Shown: positions 1 to 9,459, numbered from the stretch's first letter. The stretch is DNA of 64,000 nucleotides from Gammaproteobacteria bacterium (GCA_027459765.1 DAIDHD010000053.1:1-64000); one strand, 5' to 3'. Notes: generated from the letters alone by a model not told the origin. A program made the numbers and translations.

Positions 1-990
1 GTGCAGATCGACGCGGCCCGTACATGCCAGGGACACCTGCAGCATGAAGAAGCCCACCCAGCCCATGAATGCGAGCGCGTGCAGGTGGACCGGCCACGGC
101 GCGGCGAACGTCGAGATGCCCCGTATGTAGAGTCGCGCGAAGCCTGCGATGATCACCGCGACCATGACGGCGGATGCCATCAGAAAGAATCGGTCGTCGG
201 TCCTGTGGCGATCCGGTGAACCACCTGTGGAGCCGAGGATTGCGCTCATGTTTTGCTTGGGGATATCAAGTCGGCTTGTCAGGACGAGATGCGAATCAGC
301 GGCGTCGGAGCAATGGTGGCTGATATAGGGGTCTTCGGCGCTGCGCCCGCAGGCCCAATCGACACCCGGGCGGAGGATGGCCGGCAACGCAAGTGGCCTA
401 TTGGGCTTGCCGAACGCCTCGCCAACATCGATCGTCCGCGAGGCGATTCCGCCGGCATGGTGTAGCTCACGCCTGGCCTGTGCGACGGCCTTTAGGAGGG
501 TATTGCGCTGCTCGTCATTGAGCGTCGTCAGTTCATCGTAGCCGACGATGATCTCATCGATCGACGACTCGACGGACAGGGAATGCTTTTGGTTCTCCAA
601 CTGGTCATAAAAGGTCGCAAGCGCAAGCCGTTCTTCCAGCGGCATGTGCGCGACCGCTCCTGCCTTGACCGTATTCCAAGTCTCGATGCGCAGCAGGGGG
701 CGGAAACTTCGGTACGGGGGCGGCTTGGGGCCGCCATGCGCCCACGCTGCGTAGGCGTCGAGCTGAGGCAGTGCACATTTGCCGGATTCTATTTCGAGCG
801 TGAGCCGTTCGACGTCTTGATAGATCTCGGCCTTGAGCGCTTCGCGGGCCTCACCGACTTCATGGTTGCGGTTGACGGCTTCGACCACCTGCTCGAGCAG
901 CAACGCGATGATGATGCCGACGACGATGACGCTGATTTCGGAGAGAAACTCGCGCAGACTGTGCGCCGCCTTCGGTTTGTGGATGTGCAT
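1..990 (-). CDS. open-ended ORF: one-TM helical protein read in frame into a multi-TM protein (partial)
   Basis: The frame starts at ATG 990 after AGGGAC and has no stop down to base 1 (330 codons), so the 3' end is missing. The first part begins MHIHKPK and has one membrane segment (residues 14-30, ISVIVVGIIIALLLEQ) followed by a helical domain. It looks like a widespread proteobacterial family with no known function. From residue 248 (Met codon at 249) a different-looking protein follows, with two hydrophobic segments and an HLHAL motif between them. I checked the joining codons one by one and found no stop. Either this is a true fusion, or a stop was lost and ATG 249, which lacks a clear ribosome-binding site, is a second gene. 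No function is proposed. Confidence 0.6.
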   Translation of the reverse strand, partial: MHIHKPKAAHSLREFLSEISVIVVGIIIALLLEQVVEAVNRNHEVGEAREALKAEIYQDVERLTLEIESGKCALPQLDAYAAWAHGGPKPPPYRSFRPLLRIETWNTVKAGAVAHMPLEERLALATFYDQLENQKHSLSVESSIDEIIVGYDELTTLNDEQRNTLLKAVAQARRELHHAGGIASRTIDVGEAFGKPNRPLALPAILRPGVDWACGRSAEDPYISHHCSDAADSHLVLTSRLDIPKQNMSAILGSTGGSPDRHRTDDRFFLMASAVMVAVIIAGFARLYIRGISTFAAPWPVHLHALAFMGWVGFFMLQVSLACTGRVDLH

Positions 991-1135
991 GCCGTCCCTG
1001 ATCTTTACGTCAGCGTGTCGCTCGGCGATTTGACGTTGGTATTCGCCGGGCGTGCCCGGCCAGCCGATGCCGTTCGAGGATAGCGATGGGGCATGGTTGG
1101 GTCAACGCAGCGGGGCAGGCGGTCTGGGATATGAG

Positions 1136-1750
1136 TCACATTCGCTTGCTTTGCGTGGTCGGCCAGTCGACCAGGAACTCGGCGATCGTCAGCGCAATCA
1201 CCGTCATGACGAGCAGCGCGTAGCTGCTCGCCTCGAGGCTCCAGTCGTCGTATCCGGGCAGTGGCAGCGGCAGGCGCGGCAGCACGAACGTGGTTGCCAG
1301 CGCGTAGCTGCGCGCCATCCAGCGGCGATGGCTGTCGATTCGGCGGCGGCGCGCAGCCAGGTACGCCGTGACCGTGAAGGCGATCCAAAGCAGCGCATTG
1401 ACCGCCACGCTGTAGGGAAAGAAAGCGGGGTAGTGCCAGGCGAGCAGCGGCGCGAAGCCCGCCGCTATCAGGCAAGAAACCACATATATTTTGCCCAGCA
1501 GCCGATGTCGTGCCGGATCGCGCAGCCGAAGTCGTCGCGAGAATTGCAGCGGCCCCAGCACGAGCGCCGCCGCTCCTGCGGCGATGTGCGGCAGGAGGAG
1601 CCATCGCTGTGCGGCGAGCACGGGATGCATGGGGTGATCGGTGCGCAGGATGGGCAGGGACGAGTGGGCGATCGCAAGGGCCGTGAGGCCGGCGAAGGCG
1701 ACCCACGCCGCCAGCCGCCACGGACCGAACTCGGGGCGGGCGCCAATCAT
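1136..1750 (-). CDS. DUF2306-type integral membrane protein
   Basis: A 204-residue protein with several hydrophobic segments. Residues 10-30 form the first helix, and further helices cover most of the chain. The stretch HRLLGKIYVVSC followed by AFFPYSVAVNALLW and a late HRRWMARSYAL is typical of the DUF2306 family, whose function is unknown. The start ATG at 1750 overlaps the TGA of the upstream dehydrogenase as ATGA, so the two are probably translationally coupled. A longer upstream reading in this frame would overlap the dehydrogenase extensively and was not chosen. Confidence 0.75.
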   Translation of the reverse strand: MIGARPEFGPWRLAAWVAFAGLTALAIAHSSLPILRTDHPMHPVLAAQRWLLLPHIAAGAAALVLGPLQFSRRLRLRDPARHRLLGKIYVVSCLIAAGFAPLLAWHYPAFFPYSVAVNALLWIAFTVTAYLAARRRRIDSHRRWMARSYALATTFVLPRLPLPLPGYDDWSLEASSYALLVMTVIALTIAEFLVDWPTTQSKRM

Positions 1751-2649
1751 GAACCGAAGCGCTCGGGCCACCCGAGGGATCTGAGCAATGCCTCGCTTGC
1801 CTCCCACAGACGCTCGGCCGTCGCGTCGTCCCGTGCGGCGGCACTCGGCGAGCGCTCCACGGTGCCGGCAAAGTAACGGCCGGTGAGATTCTCCACCGCA
1901 GGCGAGGCGGCGAGGTACTCGAGACCTTGGGCGCCTTCGCCGACCGGGATGGCGAAGAGTTTGGCGATGCGCGTCAGCGGGCCGATCGCGCCGCCGGCCT
2001 CGTCGGCGAAGCGAGTGGCGACGAAGCCGGGGTGCAGGCAGTTGGCCGTGACGCCCGCGCCTGCGAGGCGCCGTGCCAGCGCGCGGGTGAACAGGATGTT
2101 GCACAGCTTGGAGCGGGCGTAGACGTGGAAGGCGGGGCCGCCGTAACGAAGCAGCTGGCCCAGCTTTCTTTCCCGGTAGAGCCGTGCGGACTGCAGATCG
2201 TCGAAGTCCAGGCTCGCCACCCGGTGGGCAGCGGAGGCGGTGACGATGATGCGCGCGGGTCCGGACGCCCGCACCCGATCGAGCAATCTCAGGGTGAGCG
2301 CGAAAACGGCGAGGTGATTCAGGGCAAAGGTCTTCTCGAGTCCCTCGTTGGTCTCGATCCGCCGGCCGAACAGGGCTCCGGCGTTGTTCACGAGTACGTC
2401 GAGCTTGGGCTCGCTCGCGAGCACCTCGTCGGCGACGCGCCGTACCTCCGACATCGACGACAGATCGGCAACGAGCGCGCGGTGCTGCACGCGCGGCCCG
2501 GCGCCACGCAGCCGCTCGAGGGTGCGCTCACAACGCTCGCGGTCGCGGGCGACCAGCACGATTCGGGCCCCGTCACGCGCCAGGGATTCGGCGGCGACGG
2601 CGCCGATGCCGCTGGTCGCGCCGGTGATCAGTACGGTTTTGCCGTGCAC
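1747..2649 (-). CDS. short-chain dehydrogenase/reductase (retinol dehydrogenase-like)
   Basis: A 300-residue classical SDR. The N-terminal Rossmann motif TGATSGIG (residues 9-16) binds NAD(P)H, LVNNAG marks beta-strand 4, and the active site is the Ser of VTASA with Tyr/Lys in YARSKLCN. Length and the long C-terminal part fit the retinol-dehydrogenase/WW-oxidoreductase-like branch, cytoplasmic, acting on an alcohol or ketone that cannot be named from sequence. The stop overlaps the start of the DUF2306 gene by four bases. The barrel gene lies only 9 bases upstream, so the three probably share a transcript. Confidence 0.85.
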   Translation of the reverse strand: MHGKTVLITGATSGIGAVAAESLARDGARIVLVARDRERCERTLERLRGAGPRVQHRALVADLSSMSEVRRVADEVLASEPKLDVLVNNAGALFGRRIETNEGLEKTFALNHLAVFALTLRLLDRVRASGPARIIVTASAAHRVASLDFDDLQSARLYRERKLGQLLRYGGPAFHVYARSKLCNILFTRALARRLAGAGVTANCLHPGFVATRFADEAGGAIGPLTRIAKLFAIPVGEGAQGLEYLAASPAVENLTGRYFAGTVERSPSAAARDDATAERLWEASEALLRSLGWPERFGS

Positions 2650-2658
2650 GCTCCCGCT

Positions 2659-3276
2659 TCAGAAAGTCCAGGTGACGCCGAGGGATAAAAGATCCGGTGA
2701 GGCTCGGCTGGCCTCGATACGCTCGTACTCCATTCGCACGGCAAAGCCGTCGAGAGTCACCTGGGCGCCCGCGCCGAGCGCGACGCCGGTGGTGGTATAG
2801 CGAGACGCAAATGTCGGACATGACGGCGCCACTGACGATATCGGGCAAAGCACGCCGCGCAGGACGCCGTCCACGTCGGTTTGCACGTGTGCGACACCGA
2901 GCTTGCCGAATACGTCGAGGAGTGGCACCGGGATCGGCGCATAGAACGTCCCGAACACGGCTTCCGCCTTGCTGCGCGCAGTGCCCGAGACGCCCAGGCC
3001 CGGACTTCCGAACTGCGCCGAATAGTCGTGACTGCCGAAGTCCAGGTATTCGAATTCGGCGCCCACGATGTGCAGCGGCCGGACGCCGAGGATTGCCTTC
3101 CATCCCGTGGCGTTCTCGGACACGTCCGTCTGTGCGAGCGAGGCGTCCGCACGCACGGTCGAGCGGCCCGCGCCGGCACCGACATAGAAGCCCAGCGGAT
3201 TGAAGTCGGATGCGCCCGCGACCGGGGCGGCTCCGAGGGCGATGAGCGCGAAGGCGCCGAGGTGGATTCCCTTCAT
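2659..3276 (-). CDS. small outer-membrane beta-barrel protein (OmpA/porin-like)
   Basis: A 205-residue protein with a cleavable signal peptide (MKGIHLGAFALIALGAAPVAGA). Alternating amphipathic strands follow, and the chain ends in aromatic Phe (LGVTWTF), the usual barrel C-terminal signature. It matches the eight-stranded OmpA-like/outer-membrane beta-barrel domain type. The family covers adhesion, small porin or structural roles; nothing here tells which. It lies directly upstream of the SDR gene on the same strand. About 120 bases separate it from the GH81 gene, so it need not belong to the glucan operon. Confidence 0.75.
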   Translation of the reverse strand: MKGIHLGAFALIALGAAPVAGASDFNPLGFYVGAGAGRSTVRADASLAQTDVSENATGWKAILGVRPLHIVGAEFEYLDFGSHDYSAQFGSPGLGVSGTARSKAEAVFGTFYAPIPVPLLDVFGKLGVAHVQTDVDGVLRGVLCPISSVAPSCPTFASRYTTTGVALGAGAQVTLDGFAVRMEYERIEASRASPDLLSLGVTWTF

Positions 3277-3396
3277 GGCGACGGCTTACTCACTTTGATG
3301 GCCAACCGTACCACAACGCGGAGCAAGAGAGGCGGTTGACTCGTTTCTGGAGGGGGGGCTAGCCGCGCGGTCTGCCCGGGGAGCGTGCGGCCCGCG

Positions 3397-5751
3397 TCAA
3401 CGTCCCCCCGACTTCCCCTCGCCGAGCGAGTGCGGCGCGACGTCGAGTGTCGCGCCGTCGCTGAACGTCACGTGCAACGGTGTGTTGCGGGCGTTGTAGG
3501 CGAGGTGAGTCACGTTGCCGCCGGCGTCCTTGAACACCGCATAAAGCGGCGTATCGGCGCTGACTGCGAAGTCGGGCGTGCCCATCTCGACGAGGCTCGA
3601 CAGCCAGAACAGGGTGTGGGTGCGGGTCTCGCCGTTCTCGACGCTGCCCTGCTTGTTCCAGTGCGCGAGGGCCGCGGCGGGATCGGCGAGCGCCTGGCAC
3701 TCGGCGAGCGCGTCCTGCCAGATGTCGTCGGGCGGCGGATGCGAGGGAATGTTGCCGTGGCGGTGGTAGTGCTGCTCCTCCGCGGGCAGCGCCGCAAAGA
3801 TCGACTCGAGGTACTTCGGGTCGGTGCCGAGGTAGGTCGAGGCGGGCGTGAACGGCAGCATGTTGATGCCGTACATCTGATGCGGCTCCTCGGTCCACCA
3901 GGTGTTGTAGGAGAACTTGCCGCCGAACACCTGTACCGCGAACGGTTTGCCGTAGTCGCTACCGAGCACCTGGTGGTCCAAATCGAACCAGTACTGGTTC
4001 ACCGCCGCGATCTCGCTCGTGTACAGGTAGATGCCGAGATCACGCAGCCTGCGATTGCCGGTGGCCTCTCCCCACAGAATGAGGCCGGCCCAGGCGTTGA
4101 CGGCCTCGGAGGAGGATTCCTGGTTGTTGCCGAACATCATGACGGGTCCGCCGATCGCGGTGCCCGAGGCCCAGGAGTGTCCTTCGTAGGTGTCGAAGTT
4201 GCGCAGGTAGGGGAAATCCGCGCGGCCCCGCTCGTCGGTGGCGATGTCCGCGACCATTGCGTTCACCATGCCGCCCCAGTGATCGGCGGCGCCCCAGGCC
4301 GGGTCGCGCAGCGCCACGTTGGCGGCCGCATTGAGCCAATACCCATAGTGGAAGTGGTGGTCGTTCATCGACCGGTAGCTCTCGAATTCCTGCGGCAAGC
4401 CGACCAGGGTGCCGATGGTCTTGTCGTTCAGGAAGTAGTTGGCGTGGCGGCCGTCGAACCAGCTCTGCAGCCGGTGCTCGAGCGCGTGCAGGAGTTCGTC
4501 GCGCGCCCCGTTCTTGCCTTCGGCCTCGGCCACACCGAGCAGTTGTGCCTCGGCGCCGAGCGCCTTGCCGAACCAGTAGGTCCCGTGTCCCATCTGGTGC
4601 ATGAAGAGTTCGTCGGACTTGGCGACGTCGCCGGTGAGGAGGCTCTCGACCGGCGAGCGGTGACCGGGATCCTTGAGACCAGGCCAGCGCGGCAGCACGC
4701 CGTGGAAGATGCGCGTCGTGGTGAATTCGTTGCCCGCGACCAGCCGGATGGGGCCGCGCAGCGAATCGTAGCGGTAGCGCGTGGTGAGCGGCGCGGCGAG
4801 CGCCGACCACTGGTGCGGGTACAGACCCATGAGGGTGGCTACGGAATCACCCTCGCGGGCGACGGTCTGCACCCGATAGGTGGTGCGCACCGTGCTCTTG
4901 GCCTCGTCGTAGGCGAACTCGGCGCGGGTGTCCACCGGGAACGCGTAGGCCACGGCGAGGAAGTCGTGCACGGTCTTCGGGTCGGAGTCGGGCAGTCCGG
5001 CGATCGAGAAATACCCCTTGCCGACGGGGAGGTGCAACGTCGCCGCCTGCGAGCCATCGATGCGCCACTCGCCGCCCGCGGGTCCGAACAGGGCATAGCT
5101 GTGCCCGCCGACGGTCACCGCGAGCACGCGCGGGTCATTGCCGGCGGTGCGCGGGTCGACGAGGAGGCCCGCGGCCGACGCGAACGTGATGCGCACGTCG
5201 CCGCTCGTGCAATCGAAGTAGCTGAAGGGACTGCCGTGCAGGACGGTGACGTCGAGCGCCGGGTCGCCGCCCGGCGCGCCGAAGCGCAGTTTCACCATCC
5301 AGTCGGCGAAGTTGGCGATACGCGCATCCTCGGGCGTGAAGCCCGCGGGGGCCACGGTGAGGGCGGCGACGTGCGCGTACTCGATTTCGCGCTGGAACGC
5401 ATCCGGGGAGACGGCGTGCCGGTCGGGCAGGCCGATCTCGAAGCCCTTGTCGGTGGCCCGATAGGTCATGGGGTGCGCGTAGAGCGGATAGCCCCACTTC
5501 TGGAACACCACCGACGAATACCACTGGTTGGTCGGTACCGCGCGGGTGAGCGCCGCGGCCGTACGGTAGGTCGGCGGCGGCGGCCGTTCGTCTGCGGCAA
5601 GCGCACCGTGCGCCTGCGTGGCGTACGCGCCGAGGCCCACCGTCACGTTGCCGCCGTCGCCGGCGCGCACCGCCATCGGCGGCAGGCTCAGCCCGAGCAC
5701 GTACAGGGTCAGTGCCGCCGCCGCGACTACGCGGGTCGCGCCGGGCCGCAT
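3397..5751 (-). CDS. GH81 endo-beta-1,3-glucanase, exported
   Basis: A 784-residue glycoside hydrolase family 81 enzyme with an N-terminal signal peptide (ATG 5751, hydrophobic residues 8-24). GH81 enzymes invert while cutting internal beta-1,3 bonds of laminarin, curdlan or fungal glucan. Visible catalytic features are NDHHFHYGY (Asp464 and His468) and NQESSSEA (Glu545 and Glu549), with the spacing of the acid and base residues in characterised members. An N-terminal beta-sandwich precedes the helical catalytic part. It is the last gene of a minus-strand operon behind the GH17 lipoprotein and a barrel protein, 28 bases after the barrel stop. A longer start at 5862 would overlap that gene and was rejected. 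Confidence 0.93.
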   Translation of the reverse strand: MRPGATRVVAAAALTLYVLGLSLPPMAVRAGDGGNVTVGLGAYATQAHGALAADERPPPPTYRTAAALTRAVPTNQWYSSVVFQKWGYPLYAHPMTYRATDKGFEIGLPDRHAVSPDAFQREIEYAHVAALTVAPAGFTPEDARIANFADWMVKLRFGAPGGDPALDVTVLHGSPFSYFDCTSGDVRITFASAAGLLVDPRTAGNDPRVLAVTVGGHSYALFGPAGGEWRIDGSQAATLHLPVGKGYFSIAGLPDSDPKTVHDFLAVAYAFPVDTRAEFAYDEAKSTVRTTYRVQTVAREGDSVATLMGLYPHQWSALAAPLTTRYRYDSLRGPIRLVAGNEFTTTRIFHGVLPRWPGLKDPGHRSPVESLLTGDVAKSDELFMHQMGHGTYWFGKALGAEAQLLGVAEAEGKNGARDELLHALEHRLQSWFDGRHANYFLNDKTIGTLVGLPQEFESYRSMNDHHFHYGYWLNAAANVALRDPAWGAADHWGGMVNAMVADIATDERGRADFPYLRNFDTYEGHSWASGTAIGGPVMMFGNNQESSSEAVNAWAGLILWGEATGNRRLRDLGIYLYTSEIAAVNQYWFDLDHQVLGSDYGKPFAVQVFGGKFSYNTWWTEEPHQMYGINMLPFTPASTYLGTDPKYLESIFAALPAEEQHYHRHGNIPSHPPPDDIWQDALAECQALADPAAALAHWNKQGSVENGETRTHTLFWLSSLVEMGTPDFAVSADTPLYAVFKDAGGNVTHLAYNARNTPLHVTFSDGATLDVAPHSLGEGKSGGR

Positions 5752-5779
5752 CGTCCGCCGTCCGCCCCCGGCGGCCACG

Positions 5780-7147
5780 TCAGTGCGTCTCGCCGAATTG
5801 GAAGTTGACGCCGAGCGTGAGCGAGTTGCCGGCGTGGGTTGCGCGTGGATCCCAGCCGCCATCGGCGATGTTGCTCGGCATGCTGACCGGCGCCGGACCC
5901 TGGCGGCCGAAGAAGACCTGGCCGAAGCCGCCGTAGATTTCCAGGTGACGGTCGAGCTCCGGCAGCTTGCGGTAGAAGCCGAGGTTCGCGTAGGTCGCGG
6001 TATTCGACTGGCCCCACTCCGTGGGGGTGTAGACGTAGGCCTTGTTCATGCGCACGGCGCCCAGCGTGAAATCCCACAGCCCCATGGTATACGTGATGCC
6101 GCCCATCGCATCCCACTCGATCGCGTGGTGCACGCCGTTGTCGCTGGCGTAGTTGAAGCCCGCCTGGTCCCAGAAGCAGGCGCTCGTCACCAGCGCTCCA
6201 CCCACGACGGCGGGGGGAACGGGGCCGTAGTCGCACTGTTGCTGCTGGCCGGACCACTCGCTGCGCTTCAGGCCGAAGGTCAGTCGCCAGGTGGGATTGA
6301 ACCAGTGGTTGCCCTGGATGATGAACACGTCCTCGGTGGGCGTGTGGTAGCCGCTGCCGGGGCCGTTGGTGTCGCCCTGCGCGCCGTAGAAGGCGCCCTT
6401 GGCGAACGAACTCTGCAGACCGCCGGTGCTGTCCTGGTAGATCACTTCGACCAGATTCTTTTCGTCCGAGTACTGGACGAAGGCCTCGAGCGCCTGCGGC
6501 GAGGGCGGCGCCACGTCGCTCGATCCGGGATTGAGCGGGAAGCGCTTGGTCGCCTCGGCGGCGGTCACCTCGAAGAGAATCTTGCCGAGTTCCAGCTCAT
6601 AGGGCTTGGAGGCGATGCGGATCGCCCGCGGAAAGACGCCGTAACCGGCGCCGGATTCCGCCCACCAGGTCGACAGACCGAGCGGGTAGGCGAAGCTGTC
6701 GCTGCGGAACCAGGAGCGCGTGGCGAGCTTGCCGACCTGGATGGAGCCGTATTTCGGATGCGAGATTTCCCCGTAGAGCTCGATCAGATAGTTGCCGTAC
6801 ACGTCGGGAGCGTTGTTGCGCTCGCGTCCGGTGGCTCCTGCCTCGATCTTCACCGCATTGTCGAACTCATGGTGCAGGTCCAGCGTGAGCTGCACGAGTC
6901 CCAGGTTGCTGGAGCGCGTCTCGGCGGGACTCGGCTGGTTCAGCATGGGACCGTTCGCAATCGAGAGCACGCCGCGCGGATCGAATGGCGACGGGTTCAC
7001 GAAGCCGTGCGAGCAGTAGTCGCACACCGAGAATTCCTCTTTGGCGAACCCCAGCACATCGAGCGGTCCGAACGTTTCGGCCGCCGCGGGCAGGGTGATC
7101 AAGGCCATCGCGGCGGCGAGGGATCCGACAACGGTGCGCTGGGTCAC
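5780..7147 (-). CDS. outer-membrane beta-barrel protein of the glucan operon
   Basis: A 455-residue exported protein with signal VTQRTVVGSLAAAMALITLPAAA. I chose GTG 7147 because GGAGAG lies 7 bases before it; ATG 7171 is an in-frame alternative. The mature part contains a short CDYC pair, then many Gly/aromatic-rich amphipathic strands ending in LTLGVNFQFGETH, which looks like a porin-type barrel. I do not recognise a named family. Its place between a GH17 lipoprotein and a GH81 enzyme suggests passage or binding of beta-glucan oligosaccharides at the outer membrane. That role is inferred from context only. Confidence 0.75.
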   Translation of the reverse strand: MTQRTVVGSLAAAMALITLPAAAETFGPLDVLGFAKEEFSVCDYCSHGFVNPSPFDPRGVLSIANGPMLNQPSPAETRSSNLGLVQLTLDLHHEFDNAVKIEAGATGRERNNAPDVYGNYLIELYGEISHPKYGSIQVGKLATRSWFRSDSFAYPLGLSTWWAESGAGYGVFPRAIRIASKPYELELGKILFEVTAAEATKRFPLNPGSSDVAPPSPQALEAFVQYSDEKNLVEVIYQDSTGGLQSSFAKGAFYGAQGDTNGPGSGYHTPTEDVFIIQGNHWFNPTWRLTFGLKRSEWSGQQQQCDYGPVPPAVVGGALVTSACFWDQAGFNYASDNGVHHAIEWDAMGGITYTMGLWDFTLGAVRMNKAYVYTPTEWGQSNTATYANLGFYRKLPELDRHLEIYGGFGQVFFGRQGPAPVSMPSNIADGGWDPRATHAGNSLTLGVNFQFGETH

Positions 7148-7197
7148 GTGGGACTCTCCGGGGTGCTGCATGGGGCGATTCGACGGGCTGGGGCGCT

Positions 7198-9165
7198 TCA
7201 CTGGAAGTACCCCGCGCCCTGGTACACGGGCGACGTACAGGCCGGCGCACTCGGGGCGGTGGTGCCGCACAGCGCATAGCGCGGCTGGCGGTTCACGTCC
7301 CACAGGCCCCAGCCGTCGTCGACGCCCTTCCAGGTCTCGTCGAACGCCTCGAAGGTGAATACCGCGACGGGTCCGCCCGAGGATCCGCTCCACGCGGTCA
7401 TGAGATCGAGGTACCACTTGGAGTTCACCGGGGTCGCGCAGCAGTTCTCGATGGCCGAGGCCTTGTTGGTGGCAACCGCCTTCCAGCCGGTCTCGGTCAC
7501 CGCGATGGGCAGGCTCACGCTGTGGCTGGTCATGTAGCTCGACACCAGCCCGTAGGCCTGCTGGGCCACCGTGAACGAGGCGTTCATCATGGCGGCTGCG
7601 CGTTGCGGTCCGGCCGCGACCGAGGTCTGCTGCCAGTCCGCGGTCGGCCACACCGAGTCGGCCAGCAGGATCGGGTACTCGTGGATGGCCACGAAATCGA
7701 CCAGCGGGAAGATCGAGTCGGGCTTTTCGGGGCTCGCCACGTAGCTCGGATCGCCGAAATTGGTGGGTACGCCGCGTACACCCGCGTAGAAGGAATAGTC
7801 GTCGTCCACCGCCACCGGCTGGGTGACGAAGGTGCGCACGATCGAGGTGTAGTAGGCGAGGCACTTCACGTCCTGATTGCCGGCCAGCGCCGTCTCGTTG
7901 CCCACGCTCACGGCGGCGACGTTGGGAAAGGCATTCGCGAGCGCGATCGTGGCGTCGATCTGTTGCAGGTTCTGCACCTGCACCGGTGTGGTGGCATCGT
8001 TCATGCAGGCCGGTGCTTCGTTGGGCCCGGCGAGGTAAGAGCCCAGATAGATGGCGAGCTGCGGGTGGTTCTGCTGTGCGTCGGCGAGGATCTCGCTGCT
8101 GACCGCGGGCAAGCCGCCGAAGATGCGCAGCAGGTGGAACCCGGCCTTGTCGAGCAGCCCCAGGTCCTGTTCGACGTCGGCGACGCTCGGCAACTCGTTG
8201 CAGGGAGGTCCGCAGCTGCGCGACGGGCCGTAGTTGACGGCACGGGTGCTCGCGAAGATCGCCGGCAGGGGCCGAACGGCCGGCGCGACCGGCGCGGCAC
8301 AGGTGACCGCGACGTTGCTCACGTCGGCGGCGGCGGTTCCGGAGTCGTTGGCGATCCAGCACACCTCGCCCGCGGGCGGAGTGGCGACGGTGACCGAGTA
8401 CGCGCTGCCGGCGGCGACGCCGTTCGCGAACGCGAAGGCTCCGTTCGTGCCGACGGTGAGCTTCTCGCCGGTGCTGCTCAACAGGGTGAGCGTGGTGCCG
8501 GTCGCGAGACCGGTGACCGTGCCTTTCAGCGAGGGATTGGCGGCGCAGGTCACCGCGACCTGCGTGACCGCTCCGGTCGCGGTGCCGCTGCCGTTGGCGA
8601 CGCTGCAGGTCTGCCCGGTGGGCTGCGTGGTGACCGTCACCGCGTAGGTGGCGCCGTAGTCCACCGCGCTCGGGAAGGTGAAGGCGCCGTTGCTGGCGGT
8701 CGCGAGCACGCTCGCGCCGGAGGCACTGGTGTCGGTCAACACCACCGTGCCGACGAGTCCGGTGATGGTGCCGCCGATCGTGACGGCGGGGTGACAGGTG
8801 ACCGTCACCGAGGTGACGTTGCCGTTGGCCGTGCCGCTCGCATTGGCGAGCGTGCAGACCTCGTTCGCCGGCTGGGTCCGGATCGAGACGGCGTAGGCGG
8901 AGCCGTTGGCGATCTGCATCGCGAACGTGAACGGCCCGTTGCCGCTCACGGTGAGCGTGTCGCCGCCCGGCGGCGACGCCGTGCAGGCGGCTCCCTGGCA
9001 GAGCACGAGGCTACCGGTGAGGCCGGTGACGGTGCCGCCGACCGTGACGTATGCATTCGTCCCGGGTTGCCACTGCTTGCCGCAGGCGACGAGCGCGAGC
9101 AGGGCGATGCAGGACAAGCCGCGTCCGGAGATCCGGCTCCAGGCAAGGATTCTTTCACTGATCAC
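7198..9165 (-). CDS. surface lipoprotein with three beta-repeats and a GH17 glucanase domain
   Basis: A 655-residue protein. The signal ends in lipobox LVAC with Cys28. Three repeats of about 75-85 residues follow (near 38-122, 125-200, 203-275), each opening with GGT-type TVTGL and closing with a Cys-x20-Cys pair. A GH17 catalytic domain covers about 285-640. Glu424 in SVGNET is the likely acid/base and Glu558 in VTETGW the nucleophile; FEAFDETWK near the end is also found in the other two GH17 domains of this locus. GH17 enzymes cleave or rearrange beta-1,3-glucan. Start GTG 9165 has GGAAGG 7 bases upstream; ATG 9180 is possible. It is the first gene of the minus-strand operon under a LacI-type operator. 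Confidence 0.88.
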   Translation of the reverse strand: MISERILAWSRISGRGLSCIALLALVACGKQWQPGTNAYVTVGGTVTGLTGSLVLCQGAACTASPPGGDTLTVSGNGPFTFAMQIANGSAYAVSIRTQPANEVCTLANASGTANGNVTSVTVTCHPAVTIGGTITGLVGTVVLTDTSASGASVLATASNGAFTFPSAVDYGATYAVTVTTQPTGQTCSVANGSGTATGAVTQVAVTCAANPSLKGTVTGLATGTTLTLLSSTGEKLTVGTNGAFAFANGVAAGSAYSVTVATPPAGEVCWIANDSGTAAADVSNVAVTCAAPVAPAVRPLPAIFASTRAVNYGPSRSCGPPCNELPSVADVEQDLGLLDKAGFHLLRIFGGLPAVSSEILADAQQNHPQLAIYLGSYLAGPNEAPACMNDATTPVQVQNLQQIDATIALANAFPNVAAVSVGNETALAGNQDVKCLAYYTSIVRTFVTQPVAVDDDYSFYAGVRGVPTNFGDPSYVASPEKPDSIFPLVDFVAIHEYPILLADSVWPTADWQQTSVAAGPQRAAAMMNASFTVAQQAYGLVSSYMTSHSVSLPIAVTETGWKAVATNKASAIENCCATPVNSKWYLDLMTAWSGSSGGPVAVFTFEAFDETWKGVDDGWGLWDVNRQPRYALCGTTAPSAPACTSPVYQGAGYFQ

Positions 9166-9414
9166 GGGGATGCCTTCCATTGTGGGAGATGTCGAGTGTC
9201 GGGACGTCGGGGTGGGGCCGCGGGGCGCGGTCGGGCGGCGGCGCAACGGCCGGCGCCGCTGCGCGAAGGGCCGCGGTACGCCGTCGATTCGACCCGCCGT
9301 GAGAGGTATGCCCCTCTCGATTCATGCGCCTCTGCCTCCCCCTACTTCAGACGCGCCGTGCCGGCGGCCTGGCGTCGGTGTCCCGATGCCGGCGCCGTGA
9401 CCGGATGATTATTT

Positions 9415-9428
9415 TGAAAGCGCTTGCA
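9415..9428. promoter_or_regulatory. LacI-family operator 1
   Basis: TGAAAGCGCTTGCA is a near-perfect palindrome centred on AAGCGCTT. Two other copies at 11673 and 18566 share the core. It lies between the divergent GH17 lipoprotein operon and the lacI-type gene, immediately downstream of a minus-strand promoter-like pair. The local regulator probably represses the glucanase operon here and perhaps itself. Confidence 0.75.
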
Positions 9429-9429
9429 G

Positions 9430-9459
9430 AACCTACCGAAGCCGAACCGAGTTTGTCAA
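9430..9459 (-). promoter_or_regulatory. promoter of the GH17-barrel-GH81 operon
   Basis: On the minus strand TTGACA (9459-9454) is followed after 18 bases by TAGGTT (9435-9430), and operator 1 starts one base further down. The resulting leader to GTG 9165 would be about 240 bases. The rest of this gene-free stretch (9166-9528) shows nothing else I can name. Confidence 0.55.

Noticed and set aside
3385-5808. 807-codon open frame antisense to the GH81 gene
   Set aside because: The product is Arg/Gly/Val-rich with no domain, and GC-rich genes commonly leave such a frame open on the opposite strand. The GH81 frame has all catalytic motifs.
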